A stretch of 64,000 nucleotides of DNA from Balanoglossus misakiensis (GCA_040954595.2 CM082584.2:7502001-7566000); one strand, 5' to 3'; counted from the first letter of the stretch, positions 48,439 through 63,135 are shown. The notes: generated by a model not told the origin, from the letters alone. Numbers and translations are program-made.

Positions 48439-51400
48439 GTAGGCATCCCTAGACTTGTTTTTGTATAAAGTCAAGTTCACGTGTCAAATTTCACGTCGTA
48501 TTTACTTTTTGGGCCAGCCTGGCTTGAGAGACCCCCAGTGTGACCTCGCCATAAAATTTCAGATCAGAAATATTTTTATTCCTCTATGAATTTATGCCAT
48601 GGTCCTTTCTAAAAATAAATTCCATTATAAATATGAATGGTGTGGGATTTTTTACCAGTGATGTGAAATGTGGTGTCCACTCTTATTCACATCAGCTATG
48701 ATGGCTTTCAACTCAAGAGAATATAGAGTTTCTCTGCTTGGCATGCGTCAGACTTTAAAGCAAGCAGCATATTGAGATGACATTTAGTCTATCGCTGTCA
48801 TAAATTCTCAAAGTCTGCCTAATGGACATGTTAACAGCCGTACAATAGAAGTGCTTGTGGTCTGAGTCAGTCACTTTAATATGGTGTCATATTTTCATAG
48901 TTGACATTCTATCATGTGTAATTAGTCTGTATTTTTTTTAATCGCTTCTCAACTCTCCCCTCCCTTATCGACCTTGGGTTATTTGCTTTTCTGTTCTGTA
49001 GTTTTGAATTTACTTTAATCCTTTTTTGTTCCTGATAGAAATTGTTGATTCTACTACATTTGTATTAATCAAAACTCTGCAGAACCTGATGTGGTCATAA
49101 ATGGATTAACGTGTCTTACGTAATTCCATATTGGCGACAATTTTTTGGACATTTGGAAGCAGAGCTTTTGAAAGTGAAGCAGCGCGACTACAAACAGTGC
49201 GTGTGAAATATCCTATGGGTGTTTGCATTTGATGTACATGTATATTGTTGCAGCGATGACAAGCTCAGATTTATGGCCTCATGATTGCAGGAAAGGGATA
49301 TCTGATCATATTGTTTACTTTATGCGATCAATTCTTGATTAAATCCTGTCACTCTGTGGTGGTTTTGTTTGCCGACAGTTTTGATATGACATGAAAATCA
49401 TTCCCTTGATGTGATATAAGAGCCTGCCTTGATTTAATGGGAAAGGCAGAGAACTGTTTCTGTCTTGTTTTCTGCAAGGAGTGGTGTACATGTACACCTT
49501 GTCGGTCGGTGTGACCCGGTGACCTTGATCTTGAGCCGATGAGGTTTCCGCCGTTGTCACTCAGTGAGTTCGTTTCCCTTCCCACCTCCCGTCGTCATTG
49601 TCATGCAGGGGGGGATATTATCTCACGGATCTCTTGCCGCACGCAGTGAAGTGAACTTGGCCTGATGTGAAGATTGTTAACCCTGCGTCGGTTGCTCTCT
49701 GCGTACTAATGAGTCTGCGGGAGAATTTCGCGAGACGCCACTCAGCGATGTCGGAGATGCCGCTCGCTGGCAGATTCAACTGAGCGTCGCTGCATCCGAT
49801 CACTATGGCGATGGCAGGTTAATGGGGGGCTCGGTTTCAGAGAATCTTCATGGATTCGAAATACTTTCAAATTGTAGTGTTCCGGTATAATTAGATGCCA
49901 CAGAAAATATGGACATCTGTACATACATTTGTACCTGGTGAAATAAAGTTGCATTAAATCCGATGTCCCATGGACATAAATCTAGATTATTGTCATGAAT
50001 AACAGATGATTTTTAAATGTCATACCCTCCCGGCTATGTGATCTAGTTTTTCTCAGGAACAGTCTGATGCTCTCCCTGTCGCCGTGGTTTATGCTTTGAA
50101 CTTTTGCTTTGAAGTAGCATTTCAAAGTTTATACTGAGAGTGACACACTTCAAAGCACAGACATTTTTAATTTTCTTCTGCTGCAATTCTCTACATTTCG
50201 GATAGAAATGAAATAAATCAACATTTTCAGTTGTATCTCTCATGTCTGGGCTCAGTCTGGAAATTGTTTCAGTCACTCAGCCAGCCAGACCCCGGTTTAT
50301 TCAACAATTTCGGGTTAGAGTGCTTCTGTTCAACATTTCCTTGCGTGCCAACCCACTTCTGATTTTGCAATCAGTCCGCGCGCATTCACCAGAAAATTTT
50401 TGCCGAATGGAAATTCAATCCCACATTTCATTGCAACCCAAAACCACAGACATGTACGCGCCGTGTTCTCTCTGAACTCCGCCAGCCTCTAAGGAACGGA
50501 AGACGTTTGCTGATTTGAGAGGAAAAAAAATGAAAGGATCACATAGAGGTCATCCTTCTGCTGTTTCACTTCCATTAAAAATTCTTGCTTCATTCCAGAA
50601 AATGCTGACATTGGTCCCGTTGCCTTTGGGCGCAGTGGGCAAGGTCCTGATTGGTCATGATTTTGTTTGTTTGTTTGTGGTCTGTGTAGACCCTCTGACG
50701 GTGCATTCTCAGAAGCTAGCCATATCTTATCGCTAATGGACTTACAATCAAACATAATGTATAATGCGTTCCTCTCATACAATCCCATATGTTGTACATT
50801 CAGGTTATCAAATAGTCACTGGGAAAGGAAATTTTCATTTTACATCGGGATATATTATTTTAAAAAGTCAGACATGTTTCATTTTACCTTTTATACGAAT
50901 GTCCCAGCAAATTTCAAGTTCGAAGGTCATTCAAAGTACACGTGAGTGATTGGTCAGGACTTATGTCAACAAACATAAAGTAAATGCCACTTCTGAAACA
51001 ACCGTTACACGCAACTCAACCATTATGATTGATAGCGCTATAAATTTCACTCATGACAAGAAAACCTGCGCTGTAATAAATACTCCATACTATGGTTAAA
51101 AAAATCTTGTGATCTGAAAACCTAATGATAATTTTTTTTTGTGCTGGGGGGTGAGTTTGTATGTATTCTTTGGAGTCTGCTAGTAGTAGTAGTGCTTCAC
51201 GCTTCATATGTACGATGTAGGTTTTCCTTCTTTACCAGTATTGAAAGCCATACGTTTTGAGTCAGTGTGTGGTAATTGACTCGCCTACAAATGATGTCCA
51301 AATTGGATTTCGCTTCTGATGGTACGATTTGTTCAGTGCAGGTTTTTTTTATAGAAAAGATGATGGCAGATCAGAATTACCTCTGTGTGCCACTGGCGTT

Positions 51401-52928
51401 TTTTTCCCCTGTCATTAATTTGGGACTGAAACATTGTAATACGTATGTGTGTACATCTGATTGCCAATTTGACATTGACAACTGATTTGTTGACACAGAC
51501 CAATTTAAAACAAAGTCACCTCCATCGACCGAAAGTGAAAAAATGGCCGTCGGCAGTGAACGCAGTCTCTGTTTGAGCAATGAAAAATCCTGATTCAGTG
51601 TCAGATGTGAGACTTCCCGTACTTGGGATCATGTTTAAACAACACCCTGTCCTTTCTCAGGTGAACGAAATACTCGGTCCTCGGAATCTGGCGCAACTCT
51701 GTGTCTGCCCGCCTTAAATGAATGTTCACAATACATATGTCATCTTTTGAAGACTCTTTATGGAGCGACCGCTGACAGCCAGAGTTATTTTAATGAGAGT
51801 TCACGTCGCGAGTCGGTATAGAGAGGGCAACTGATGAATAGCATCTAGCGGTCACCTCTGAACCTGTGTTAAAACAGTTATTGTTCTACGGCAGCCAAGA
51901 GTTTACTTACCATGAAATTTAGACAAATTGTCATAGAAAGGGTGTCTCTGTTTTTTTTTCTCTTTTGCCGAATGGAAGCACTATTTTTTGTCCAGTACCA
52001 GTTGGTGTGGTCTGACTGATACCATGGCAACAGTTGTAAACATGCTTGTGGGGTTGCAGGAACCCCAGATTATAATATGTGTGTGTTCCCCTATGTTGAT
52101 GTGTAGCCTGATTTATATTACATCGAGCGACTTTGATATTGAGATGTTTTTGGGTCAAGAGGGATCTGCCAAATATGGTGACTGGTGACCTTCCCTTTTG
52201 TTCGAAAAATTACAACATTGCCAAGGTAACATTTTGTGTTGTCGGCCATGTGGAAAACTGAAGGTTTCTGAGCAAGGAGAGAGAGGCTTTCTTGGGTTCA
52301 CATTACACCACAATACACAACACCATATAATGCAGTAAATCTGACAGGCACCCAGTATGCACACAAACTTTTCTACTGATTATTATCCGGACCACCTTAT
52401 AGCGCGCAGTATTTTGTTCATTCCTACACACATAAATAACCCCTTTATGTCATTCCCCCCTCCCCCCCATTCAACACATGCACCAGATCTTCCCATGTTA
52501 TTGCTGCATGGTCGGTTGCGTTATTTTACCCATGGCTCATTTCAAAGCCGAACTGATCTCTCTCTGCAAATCATCGGGCGAGCACAGTCGCCCCATCAAT
52601 CACCATTCTTTTAATCAGGGGAAAGCCGTTCGAGTGGGAAAATGCGTATCCATGGAAACACCATGAATTCGTGTCCAAGGAGACGTAATGGGCATTCTTG
52701 TTTCGTCATTGAACTAAAAAGCGGAGTTGTGTGACTTACTTTTCAGTGTTTGTCGATATGAGTTGAGAAATGCTTTAAATAAAAACTGATATATCATTCC
52801 TGGAGCATGTTGTCAGAATTTTTGGCATGATTACATGTAATGTGGTTTAGGGAGTATTCAGACCTTGTCTGGGCGCTGCTGTTGACGTGAATTTTTTCTT
52901 CTTCTGCGGAGGACGGTTTGCTTTGCAG

Positions 52929-53083
52929 GATAAGAGAGGCTGTGATGTCATCCGATACCGTCTCTGGAAGACACACTCTGTTCTTCAGAGCGACTCAAGG
53001 ATGCGGGGCCAGGTTATTAAAATGGCAATTGAAACTTCGGCTGAAAATGAGCGAAAACTCTCAAGGGGCTGTTCTCTTGTCAG
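52929..53083 (+). other. Candidate internal exon (phase 0 in, phase 2 out)
   Basis: The acceptor side (TTTTTTCTTCTTCTGCGG ... TTTGCTTTGCAG) is followed by 51 open codons plus two bases (DKRGCDVIRYRLWKTHSV...; later IKMAIETSAENERKLSRGC) and a TCAG|GTATTC donor. Its phase-0 start fits the phase-0 ends of the SAM-domain exon at 29224 and of candidate first exons at 41874, 48219 and 48438. Content is charged and exon-like, but a second frame is also open over the same bases and I recognise no domain. Confidence 0.3.
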
Positions 53084-53881
53084 GTATTCAGAGACCGAAT
53101 GACGGATGATCCAATCAGTGATCGGGGAAGGGGAGAGGAGGGGGGGGGGGGGGTTGTATTGACCTTGGTCCCTCCGGTGTCGGGTGGTCAGCAGCGTAGT
53201 TTGACCCCTGGAAGGTCACTGGCTGATGGTGATGGAACAGCACTTAAGGGAAGGTACATTGCGTCGCTGTCGATGCTAATGAGCTTGCAGAACACGGGAA
53301 TGAAATGAACAGGTGGATTGGAATCCCGGATTATGTTTTGCTTTTACCAGGGGCACCCTACTTGGTTGGAGTATGGTGCTGGAATATTCAGGAAGGCGCT
53401 TACATCCATGAGACGGCTCCTTAGTTAGCAAATAATAACTGTATTCTGAATTGTTCGACTTTATTGTCTATACATACTATTAGATCTTTCAGAAAAAAGA
53501 TCTGAAATTATGTAGAGACCATTCAATTGGACCTTTTAGTATACTGCTGACAGTGTTTTTTCAATTCCCTTAATTGCAAAAATGCAGATTGATAGTGCCC
53601 AGCAGAGTGGATCTTAAAATTGGAAATATACAGTACACTCCAGCGATCTAACAGTGCAGTATCTGAAGAAAATGTGTCAAGCATTTCTTAACTGAAATTT
53701 TGCAGTATAAAATTCATTAAAATATACAATTTAGAATTTTTTCCCACTGGAAGCAAACAATAGCAGTCTTACATGTAGTCTTGAAATGTAGTTTGCATTT
53801 CTGAAGGAATTATACAAACAATTCTCTCGCAGTTTGTCATGTGTTGATCATATCATGAACAGTATCTCCATGGAGGACAGT

Positions 53882-53895
53882 GTTGCCATGGTTAC
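53882..53895. promoter_or_regulatory. X-box (RFX) palindrome, paired
   Basis: GTTGCCATGGTTAC is followed 22 bases later by GTTGCTATGGCGCA (53917-53930). Two X-box-like sites this close could bind RFX dimers cooperatively. Function inferred from motif only. Confidence 0.4.
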
Positions 53896-54427
53896 ATTCG
53901 ACTCTCTCACCGAGGGGTTGCTATGGCGCAGTGAGAAATCCTGGTAATGGGCTGCCTTGGTAGAGTACTAGCGAAGACTACATGTATCAGCTATTTCTTT
54001 CATCCAGAGGTCTCCATTTTAAAAAACCATGTTTTTGAAGTGAAATCCTTTAAACATGGAAGTATAGACCCCAGAGAGATCTGCAGTACAAGCTCTGGTA
54101 ACACAATTTACAGTGGAAAAAAATCCTGCATTCGCCAACAACATGATTCTACCATTTGGTCACCCACAGTATCTCAGAGTACGAGTTGGTTCGACAGAAA
54201 CCGCAGCCAGCTTTGAAGTCACTTCCCAGTAATAGCATTGATGTCATCTCAGTGCATCGTTCACAATGCAGTCACTGTCGGTCTGTTAAATACAATATGC
54301 CGTAAAATAAACAACTCACGGGCAGATGTATTGCACAATGGCGCATTGTCGCCCTGTCTCTGCAGTCGTCAGTGGGTTCGTCAGGGTCAGCACAATGAAT
54401 CAGTCTGTGTTTAGTGAATTTCAGCAC

Positions 54428-54483
54428 GAAGAGAGAGCGAGAGATGGGGGGGGGGGACGAGAGAGAGATAGAGAAAAAAAAAC
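54428..54483 (+). repeat. GAGA / poly-G / poly-A low-complexity tract
   Basis: GAGAGAGCGAGAGATG, an 11-base G-run, GAGAGAGAGATAGAG and poly-A in succession. Confidence 0.9.
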
Positions 54484-57400
54484 ACTGCTCAGGCAAACCG
54501 TGTGACGCAGGTAACAATGAAAGATTACTAGCCACTTCTTGATATCGTTATGGCTCATTAAATTCTACCACCATTCCGGTCTCACACCCCATTCCGGCAT
54601 GTCTCACACCACGGATCCAGCCATCAGGAAGGTGGTAGCCATCAATCCCGGCTCCCAATTAGATGTATCCGCTGCTGGTTCAGAGACCAGCTGTAATAAA
54701 AAAAGGGTGTTTCTGATGCAGTTAGGCAAATTGTGCATGGAGAATAGGGCTAAATGCAAGTAGTGTTGAAACAGGGTGACCAGTTTTCAACGCACACCAT
54801 CATATATAACCTGTAGTTTCAGCCTGGTTGACTGAGTTGAAATTACCAATGCCCATGTAAATAGTTTTAGTCCATGCCCGCCAAAGGCAACTAAATTTTA
54901 AATGGCAAGTCTTTGGTAAATATGTAGTTTCTTTGAAAATTTTTGTATCATAGTCTAATAATACACCTCAGTATTTGTTGTTGCCTACGAGAGACTAGTT
55001 TTCATGGAAAGATATCGACTCCATATTCAGTTCTTCCCCAAAGGTCGAGGCAGTGAAATGTTTGTCATAATGCCCCATCTTCTTGGGGGCAATCGATGAG
55101 CCAATTTATTGATCCTGGAAGAGTTTGTTTTCTGCCCAAAGTGTAGTAGTACATTGAGAAGATGTGGGTCAGTGCATCGCTTGATCAAAACAAGTGCGTT
55201 CTGCAGTTTTGAAAGAAGAAATAGAGTTACATGTACATGTATGTACATTACATAGATGATTTGAACTGAAACGGACAGATGACGCACTCGTTGTCAATAT
55301 CATCGTTCAGATTCTGGAGACAATGTAAACAATCAGCTTACAGTTCCCAAACCAGTATTAATAGTTAATTATCTGATCTGATTTTAATGATGACCTCTGT
55401 GTGATTTTTGTCCCTTTTCATTTTTTTCCCTGTTGAAGAAAAGCGAATTCATGTATTTCAATAATATGCAGTGAAACTAAAATCAGGAATATGCATTGAG
55501 TCTTGAAGCCATACATGTACCTCACTGTCTGCAGACGGTGAAGTTGTCAGTGAATGCGATGCCTGCATGCAGACTATGCATTGATCGAAATCAGTCGCAG
55601 TACAGTGTGTGTTCCCTAGGTCTCGGGATAATAATTATTTATGGCTAAAGAGTGTTTGCTCTCTGGTGCAAAGTACTGGCTGGTTTATTTCTGCCTGTTG
55701 AATTGTTAATATGGTAAGATGTGAACGCACAAATCTGGGAACTAAAAAATACTACGTACTTTGTCACTGTGCGGGAAAAGCCTACTTCATCCCAGGTGGT
55801 ACATGGAAACTGAAGTTGCCCCCCAGCAAAGGAAAAAACAGTGAATCATGGAGTTCATGTGTGCCACTGTGCTTTGACATGAAAGTCCCGGTAGAGCCAT
55901 TTCATGCAGTTTTTTCGCCCTTATACAAAATATTCAATTATATGTACACTGCCTCTTACTTAGTATCAGTTGCACCTTTTTTCTCAGCAATGAGATGGTT
56001 GTCTCATAATGAACAGTCATTGGAGTAAACATTTGGCAAATTCCAATTATCACTGCTATTTGAATAGCACCCTCATCACTGCACACACAAACTAACAGAC
56101 TGTTATTGCTGCCCTAGAACAGCTTTACTCTGTAGTATATTGGCGTTACACATGCCAACTTGATCCTTAATATCATCATCTGTCACAGTTTAAGATGTAA
56201 TGTCTTGTTGAGGTTCCTATACTTTCCGTACTGAATGCTAAACGAGATAAGTGTAATGAAAGTTTCGTGGACTCATTCGGGGACGGGCACGTGCGTCAAA
56301 CGAATCCATTTCAAACGAGAAATACTGGTGATGTAATGATTATTGGCTTCGTTAGCGGCACCTGCTTGCAACAAGGCAAAAAAAAAAAGTCCAGTCACGG
56401 GTGTTGTCAGGTAGAATTAATGGCATTCAGTCATTTAATGGTAAAACATTGCCGCACAGATGACATTTTTACTGTCTTCATCAGGCGTACACTGGCACTT
56501 AATGGCGGTTTTCGAAATGGTTATTGGTCGCTGGAATTTCTTTCAGACGCCTGGTAAAAGACTTGCATACTCATCACCTGTTTGATTTCTCCCGTGAGCG
56601 AAGCAAGAATTCCTGACATATTCACGTCTTGCGCCTTGATGATGTCTGGTAATGCTGGATGCTTCTTGCGTTGTGTTGAGTGTAGGGCTGTTTGGATAGA
56701 TTAATTTTTTTTAAAGATATCTTGAAGGCTGGTGGTAGCGGTGGTGGCAATTTTTTCTGGCTGTGAATTTCCAACGACTCCGTTCTCCAAGATTTTTATT
56801 CCATTTGTAGGGAAAATACATGAATGATAGAGTGCCTTTCCCAATCGCTAAATATCTGTTTGACTGAAATGATCAATGTTGCAGAGACCTTTGTGACAAG
56901 ATTAGTCTCCATCCGCTGGAAATAAGCCTTCAATATGCCAAGAAAATGAGAAACAAAAAGTGCCGTTATGATATTTTTGGCTTCATCAGTTTCCCAGAAA
57001 AGAAAATCATATTTTGATAATCACTGTGGTAGCTTTTTAAGAAAAGAGAGGCATTTATGCCATGTAAATGGTTTTACATGTAACGTGAATTGTACTAGCA
57101 ACGTATTCCTGTGTGAAGTAGCTGGGAGTTGATGCGTGGGTGTCTTTTGCATGTGTCGTCACAGTCGCAGTGAGATGGGCTGAACTTTCACTCCGATATC
57201 TTATCAGCTTTTATGCAGTGTTGGTTACTGCGTCATATGTTTGACTTTGAGGAGGATGTTTCTTTGTGTCAGATATACGCACTGTGCGACTTAGCTCCCA
57301 GGGTGCATTAATGTATGCACTGATCCTTCTGTACTACTTCTAGTGCAAATCGTGGATTGTTAATTTCTTGTTCTGAGCTGCTTTCGGACTTCAGTGTATG

Positions 57401-57880
57401 TTAGTGCTTGAATGGGCTGTGTGCTCTGATTTTGACTGTGGTGTTTGCTAGTCGGCCATTTTGATTCATGGAAAATGAGATTGTGAATCAATATTAGTGG
57501 GGTTCACACTAGACAGTTTACTTCTTCTATTCCAGCCCTTTTTGTTGGGGGGGGGGGGAGAGGGTGACGGTGGTCATGTAATGGTTTGGGAGAAAGTACC
57601 AGTAAACAACCAGTCAATTCAAACTTATGTCCAAAACTGATGTCAATGACTTCTTGGGCAGCGTTCTGCTTTGGCTTGATAGGTTTTATTGAATGTTGAA
57701 TTCCAGAGCATAATTACGGGAATGAATGTATAAATGGAATAAATGGCAGTGCATAATTTGATCAGTCTGGGATATCCCAATTTTTTTGAAGTTGATAAAT
57801 TCAATTAATTTCTGTGAATTAGATTTGCATAAAATCATACGCCAGAAACACGTTACAGTTAACAATTTTATGGCTGTGTA

Positions 57881-58046
57881 GCCCCTTAGTTTTGTTAAGT
57901 TATTGCGTACTTAATTTGTGGTGACTCCTTAGGTTTCTGATTCATGTAACATATGATTTACACCCTAAATTTTGAGCCCCTTAGTTTTGTAAAGATTTGC
58001 CATACTGAGTAAGTGGTGACGCCCTAGGTTTCTGATTCATGAAACA
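57881..58046 (+). repeat. Direct repeat pair, about 71 bp units
   Basis: Units at 57881-57952 and 57976-58046 share GCCCCTTAGTTTTGT at the start, GTGGTGAC in the middle and AGGTTTCTGATTCATG followed by AAACAT or TAACAT at the end. The copies are diverged, so the duplication is not recent. Confidence 0.85.
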
Positions 58047-61000
58047 TCCAACCAGAATCCAGAGGTAGTCCCTGTTGTAGGGAGAAGAAGTAGGGCCCAG
58101 TGTTACTCATCATGTTTCTAATAATGCAATAACAGCTCCGGAATCAGAACAAGTGCTCATCAGTGTTGCGAATGTAGCATCGGAAGAGAAGAAAGGGACG
58201 AAAAAAAAACCCAGCAACACAAAGCAGCATCTCAGAGAAAACAGCCCTTACAATTTAATGTATACTAACAAGGGAATTCATAGATTCACTAGAAGTCCTC
58301 GATAATCGGGCTTCAGTGGCGCTGGCTTGATACGTCTATACCCAACTGATAACAATCGAGGAAAATTCAGTTTGGCTTCATTCCCGTCAATTTACTGAGA
58401 ATCTCTGATTCTGCTTTGAGAATCCACACCCATGGGCTTGACTGTCAGACTATCAAGTCAGTCGATACCGTGGTTAATCTATATCCTTAAAATGAAAAAC
58501 AGATCCCCCAAAAGTTACATAGGATTAAACCCCTCAGGCAAGAAACCGTTTTGATGCCATTTTAATAATAAGCAACAAGCAAAGAAAATGAATCACCTTT
58601 TATATGAAAGAGCCTTAATGTTCGATTCTTATTCTCCTCCGCGCTGGTGATTTTGCGCGAAAGAAAACATACAATATGATATGTCATATGCAGTACTCTA
58701 ATTGATTGTTCCCAGGGCCCCGGTCTTTCTCTGACGCCGCTCATGTTTTCATTAATTTGACTCAACATACACCAACACGAGAATTAGATGCTAAATTTGT
58801 AATGATATACCGGGAATGACTATCAGGGCGTCTGATTGTGTATACGGCTCACAGCCAATTTCCGCTGTAACATTTATACTTGTGTATAATTTGTTGCGCT
58901 GTGTTTATCATAGCCATAGGCTGATTTGGAAGCTGTTTTTTGTGAATTCTGTATTTCGTGGTGTTATTTGCGTGGATTGATATTGCCTACAGTTGCGTTT
59001 GTGACGAGGAGCGAAAACCAACAATCTCAACGGGAGAGAGATAGTCGGTATGAGTTGAGAGTTGAGCTGTAACAACTGGTGATTGAGCGCGTTTTAGTGA
59101 GCGAAACAACATTAGCCAGTTTATCAAATGAAACTAAAATAGCCCAAACGATGTCACAAATGAGCGACTTTGTCCCTTTAACTGTGGTTTGTAGGAAACC
59201 AGCAAAGCCCAGCTCTTATTTGCCCGAACACAGGCTCCTGAGGTCATTAATCGAAAAAGTTGAGATCATACCAGTATGAATAGATCAAGAACATGTAATC
59301 AAACTGTGGTATTAAATATCCCTCAATTTTACAATCAGTGTATTCAACGCAAACAGTTGCCACAAACGATGCCCGTGTACCGCTTGGTAGTTTCAGGGTT
59401 TTTAATCACGGAAATGGAGGTTCGGTAATGCAGAAAACATCAAGATACAGTCCGGTTCTTTCATCTCTATCGACTGCGATGCATCATATCAGTCAGATCA
59501 GTAAATGCATATGTATGAATTCCCCCTGGGCGATATCGACTGAAATATCGTAATGTCATATACGGCATTGGTGTTATCAACAGCTGCAGGTCCTTGTTAA
59601 AGACATTTCTTACTTTAGAAAATTGCTTTCTTTTGAATCAATGCTCGGTCCCAATTATGTACCATTATTTAAGGTCAGAAAAAGCCTGGAAGTTGGTACT
59701 GTTTTGAGCCTTACCGCCTATAAAACGTGAATGTGGATGTACCTAGCAAATCGTCTCAAAAGTGAAATTCAAAATGGCCGCCTCTCTCTGTGTTAATTCT
59801 GTGGAGAAAATTTTAAGTAGAGAACTTTATGAAAACAAGACGGTGGACACCCAGTTTTCTTCTTTGTTTCAAGCAGCCCCCCCCCCCCCCCACACACACA
59901 CACATTTTAGTTAAATATAGAAAAGAGAGATTTTGAGGAGTATTTTTTCAGAAAGTCTGTCTCCATGGCGCGTACCGCCTGAAAATGAACTGTGAGAACC
60001 GGAGCAGCCTGCCCTGACGTTTATTGAGATGCATAAATTTCAAAACTGTAACCAGACGCCGTTCAGTTATTAAACATGGTTCGATGCATTTATGGTTGAT
60101 ATGATCACAACCAGATCGCAATACATGGGTGTGACTGTGAGCAGACTTGTAGATCTCATGTCATCGCGTGAACCCGGTCGTCTCCAGCGGGCAAGAACTC
60201 GTTTCCATGGTTACCGTTGCTGGCCTCGCTGTGTCTGGCTTTTTGGAGACTGTACCATGGAGCCTGGATCCTGATTATCCCTGTTCATGTTAGCCAAATC
60301 ATGGCCATTAGTGATCTATTACCCGGCGTAATATTCCTTCGGAACGCTTTGAATCTCATGGATGTGACATTTTGTTGGGAAAAAAAAGGCTTCTGGGGCA
60401 GGAGATGTCTTTAGTGGAAGTATACTTATTAGTCTAATTGCTGTAGTGTGGTTTAGAAATATTTAGTCATCTGCAGATATGTATTCTTAAGTTTAACAAT
60501 TGATTCTAATGAATACTGTTTTCTTCAGGATTTTTTAAGCGGCAAAGCAAGATTTTCCTCTCACTACTGCCGGAACTTCCGAGAATCAAAACAGGAATTG
60601 GATTTGAATTGTACGAGGCCGTAATGAATGTGATTTGTGTCGTATTGTAGACGTGATTCAGCAAGGTTTCCTCACTAAATGCAGTGATTGGTGTTCTGAA
60701 ACTTATTTCGGGAGGCTATTGGCTTGAATGGAATTTTTAACCGCTTTGCCCAAGTGTCAGCAATCAAGCAGCGATTGTAGCCGACAATGGTAGTGTTTAA
60801 CTTTCAGTGAAATCATCAACATCTGTTCTGGTCATCTGAAAACATCAGTGTCATGAAAAGATGGGTGGGCCAATTTCTCAAAATAGTTTACACTGCGTTT
60901 TGACTCTGTGCTGATTGACAGATTACGGTAAGAATAATTAGACAGTGTTGCATCACAGTCCCTGGAGCAAGAGGGTCTACGTGATTACATTGTGTTACAC

Positions 61001-62693
61001 TAAATTTGACTGAGATCCAGAAATTCTGACTGACTCTTCCCTTCGGTCAGGTTGTCGCTATCGAATCAAATGCCTATCAGTGGTGTCTCTTATGTGTGCT
61101 TTGAATTGCCTCGAATCGTGTGAAGACGATTATGGCGAAAATGCTTTGCTAGTAGCATTGGGGATTCTGATTAAGTAATTTTACATTTCCACTGTTTGCT
61201 CTTCATGACTCATGGACAGTGTATTATTGGGAATTACATTAAAATCGACTACATGTACATTGTACCTATTCACGTTCATACCCTGTATTATGGGTATGTA
61301 CGCTTGTCTGATGGTAGCTAACGCATTGCGGGGATAATTTTATAATCTCTGTTTGCGGACGTGTGTCGCGGGATAAGTCATTCCTCGGTGCAAGGTGGAC
61401 AAGGAGAGACGTTACAATATGACAAATGCATTTTCAGACTAATGAGGGTTAAGTCCTTTCACAAAACCATGATATATGGATGTTCTCGTAGCTCCCTAGT
61501 AAAAACCAAGGTTGCTTATCACTTTTTAAAACTCAGCATAAGCTGTTTCCATTCAAATAGAAATCTGGATTATATTCCCTCTGTCCAGATTTACAACAAC
61601 TTGCAGGTAGCTTTAATTGCCAAGGCTCGATAAAAGGCTTCTTTTGAGTTGTGATTGAGAGCCAGCTGCTCTGACAACGAGTATCAGTTCGTAGCCATTC
61701 GAAATCGGTTGTCAGGCTTGTGATCTGCAGAAAAAGTAATAAAGTAGCGTTGTTATTGAATTCTGAAATCCTATAGGCGCCATCTTGTTCTGGGAATATT
61801 GACTGACTGTCCATCACTGTCTGCATATCATCAGTCTTTCAGTAATTTGCTCATTTATTCATAGATGTGTGAAGGAATATCTCGACACGTCAGTTCTCGT
61901 AATGGCCGTTGTTTCGTAAACTACATCCGTTTCTATCATTTTTCAAAATCACTTCCTGAGACGATATCTGTGCTGCTCCAAATAAGATTACACTGCATGT
62001 TATTTGTGACGGAACTGGTGAATCAGACTTCGGTTTAAATGAGTCATGCATTTTCTTTCTTTAGATTAATATTCCTGCAGGGTAGATTTCCTATAAAAGA
62101 TATTGACTGCAACTGAAGACAGTACATGTGCAAAATTACAGTATGACTAAATCACCATGGATACACAGACAGTAATACCAGTACTTTGTAAAGCACGCCC
62201 TCTATGACATTTAAACAAAAGCTTCTGTGGAATCATCGTAGGGGGGCAATGTCGCAGACTTCTGTGGATGTCTTTAAGCATATCAATGGATGAGAGAGGT
62301 GGCCCTGAGGTAGCTTACAGGAGTATTTCACACGTGGATAGGAAGTGGACAAAGTGGTCTTTTAGACGCGGACAATTGGCCGGCCGCAGTTATACGAGTT
62401 TGTGAATGGGCTAGAATAATCACTAGGCTTTTAATCGCAGACTGGCTGATGATTCACATTGTTTTTTATTCAAATACGGACACACTAATCTGGGAGTAGT
62501 CTGGGACAAGTACTGTGCTGCATTTTTTGGGAGGATTTCGCGCTCATCAAGAAAACCGGCTTGGTGGTTTTGGTTCGGTTACTTTCATACTTGGTGGACT
62601 GAAGTGACTGTATTTTGTGCATGTGTGATTGTCACGCTACCGGACACCCCAAAGAGTGTGACAAAGGTACCCCCTCCTAGCTAGGCTGCTCAG

Positions 62694-62814
62694 GGTCAGT
62701 TTCCCCACACTGAAGGTGTTATTGTCATTGCGGTGTTGATTGGCGCTTTGATACTTGCAGTCTCTCTGGTGACTGCATTCCTGTCTAGGGATCTTGGCTG
62801 GGCAGAGTTAGAAG
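62694..62814 (+). other. Candidate exon encoding a transmembrane helix
   Basis: Forty open codons plus one base between a CTCAG acceptor-like site and a GAAG|GTAAAA donor. They encode a short lead (GQFPHTEG), about 21 hydrophobic residues (VIVIAVLIGALILAVSLV...) and a charged flank (SRDLGWAELEG). An in-frame TAG sits just before the acceptor, so use as an internal exon is required. The acceptor's pyrimidine tract is mediocre. Confidence 0.25.
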
Positions 62815-63135
62815 GTAAAAAAAAAATCACATTTAGATAACATTTTGTTGCTCCAGTGAAGATGCTATGAATGACACTATGATAGGATGAAAGCAGTGTC
62901 TGTTATAGACAAGGCATGTTGATAGTTATGTAGTAGCACTGTCAATGTTTCACCCAGGGTTTATTTTAGTTTTACTAAAGCCTAAGGCATGGAAATCTTG
63001 TGAAAAGGATTCAAGATTGTGTAACAGTTTTGATGTGCCTGATGTAAGCTCCGCATAATATAGAACAAGACAATGAGATATTTTCTTTGTGGTACAGATG
63101 AATTTTAATAGCAATTTATTTTACCAGAATCAATT

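Noticed and set aside
55711-56028. 105-codon open frame with an ATG
   Set aside because: No domain, ordinary composition, no splice signals; several frames this long occur by chance in 64 kb.
62621-62680. Short Cys-containing frame (MCDCHATGHPKECDKG) joined by a tiny intron to the membrane exon at 62694
   Set aside because: The intron would be 27 bases and the phases do not match.
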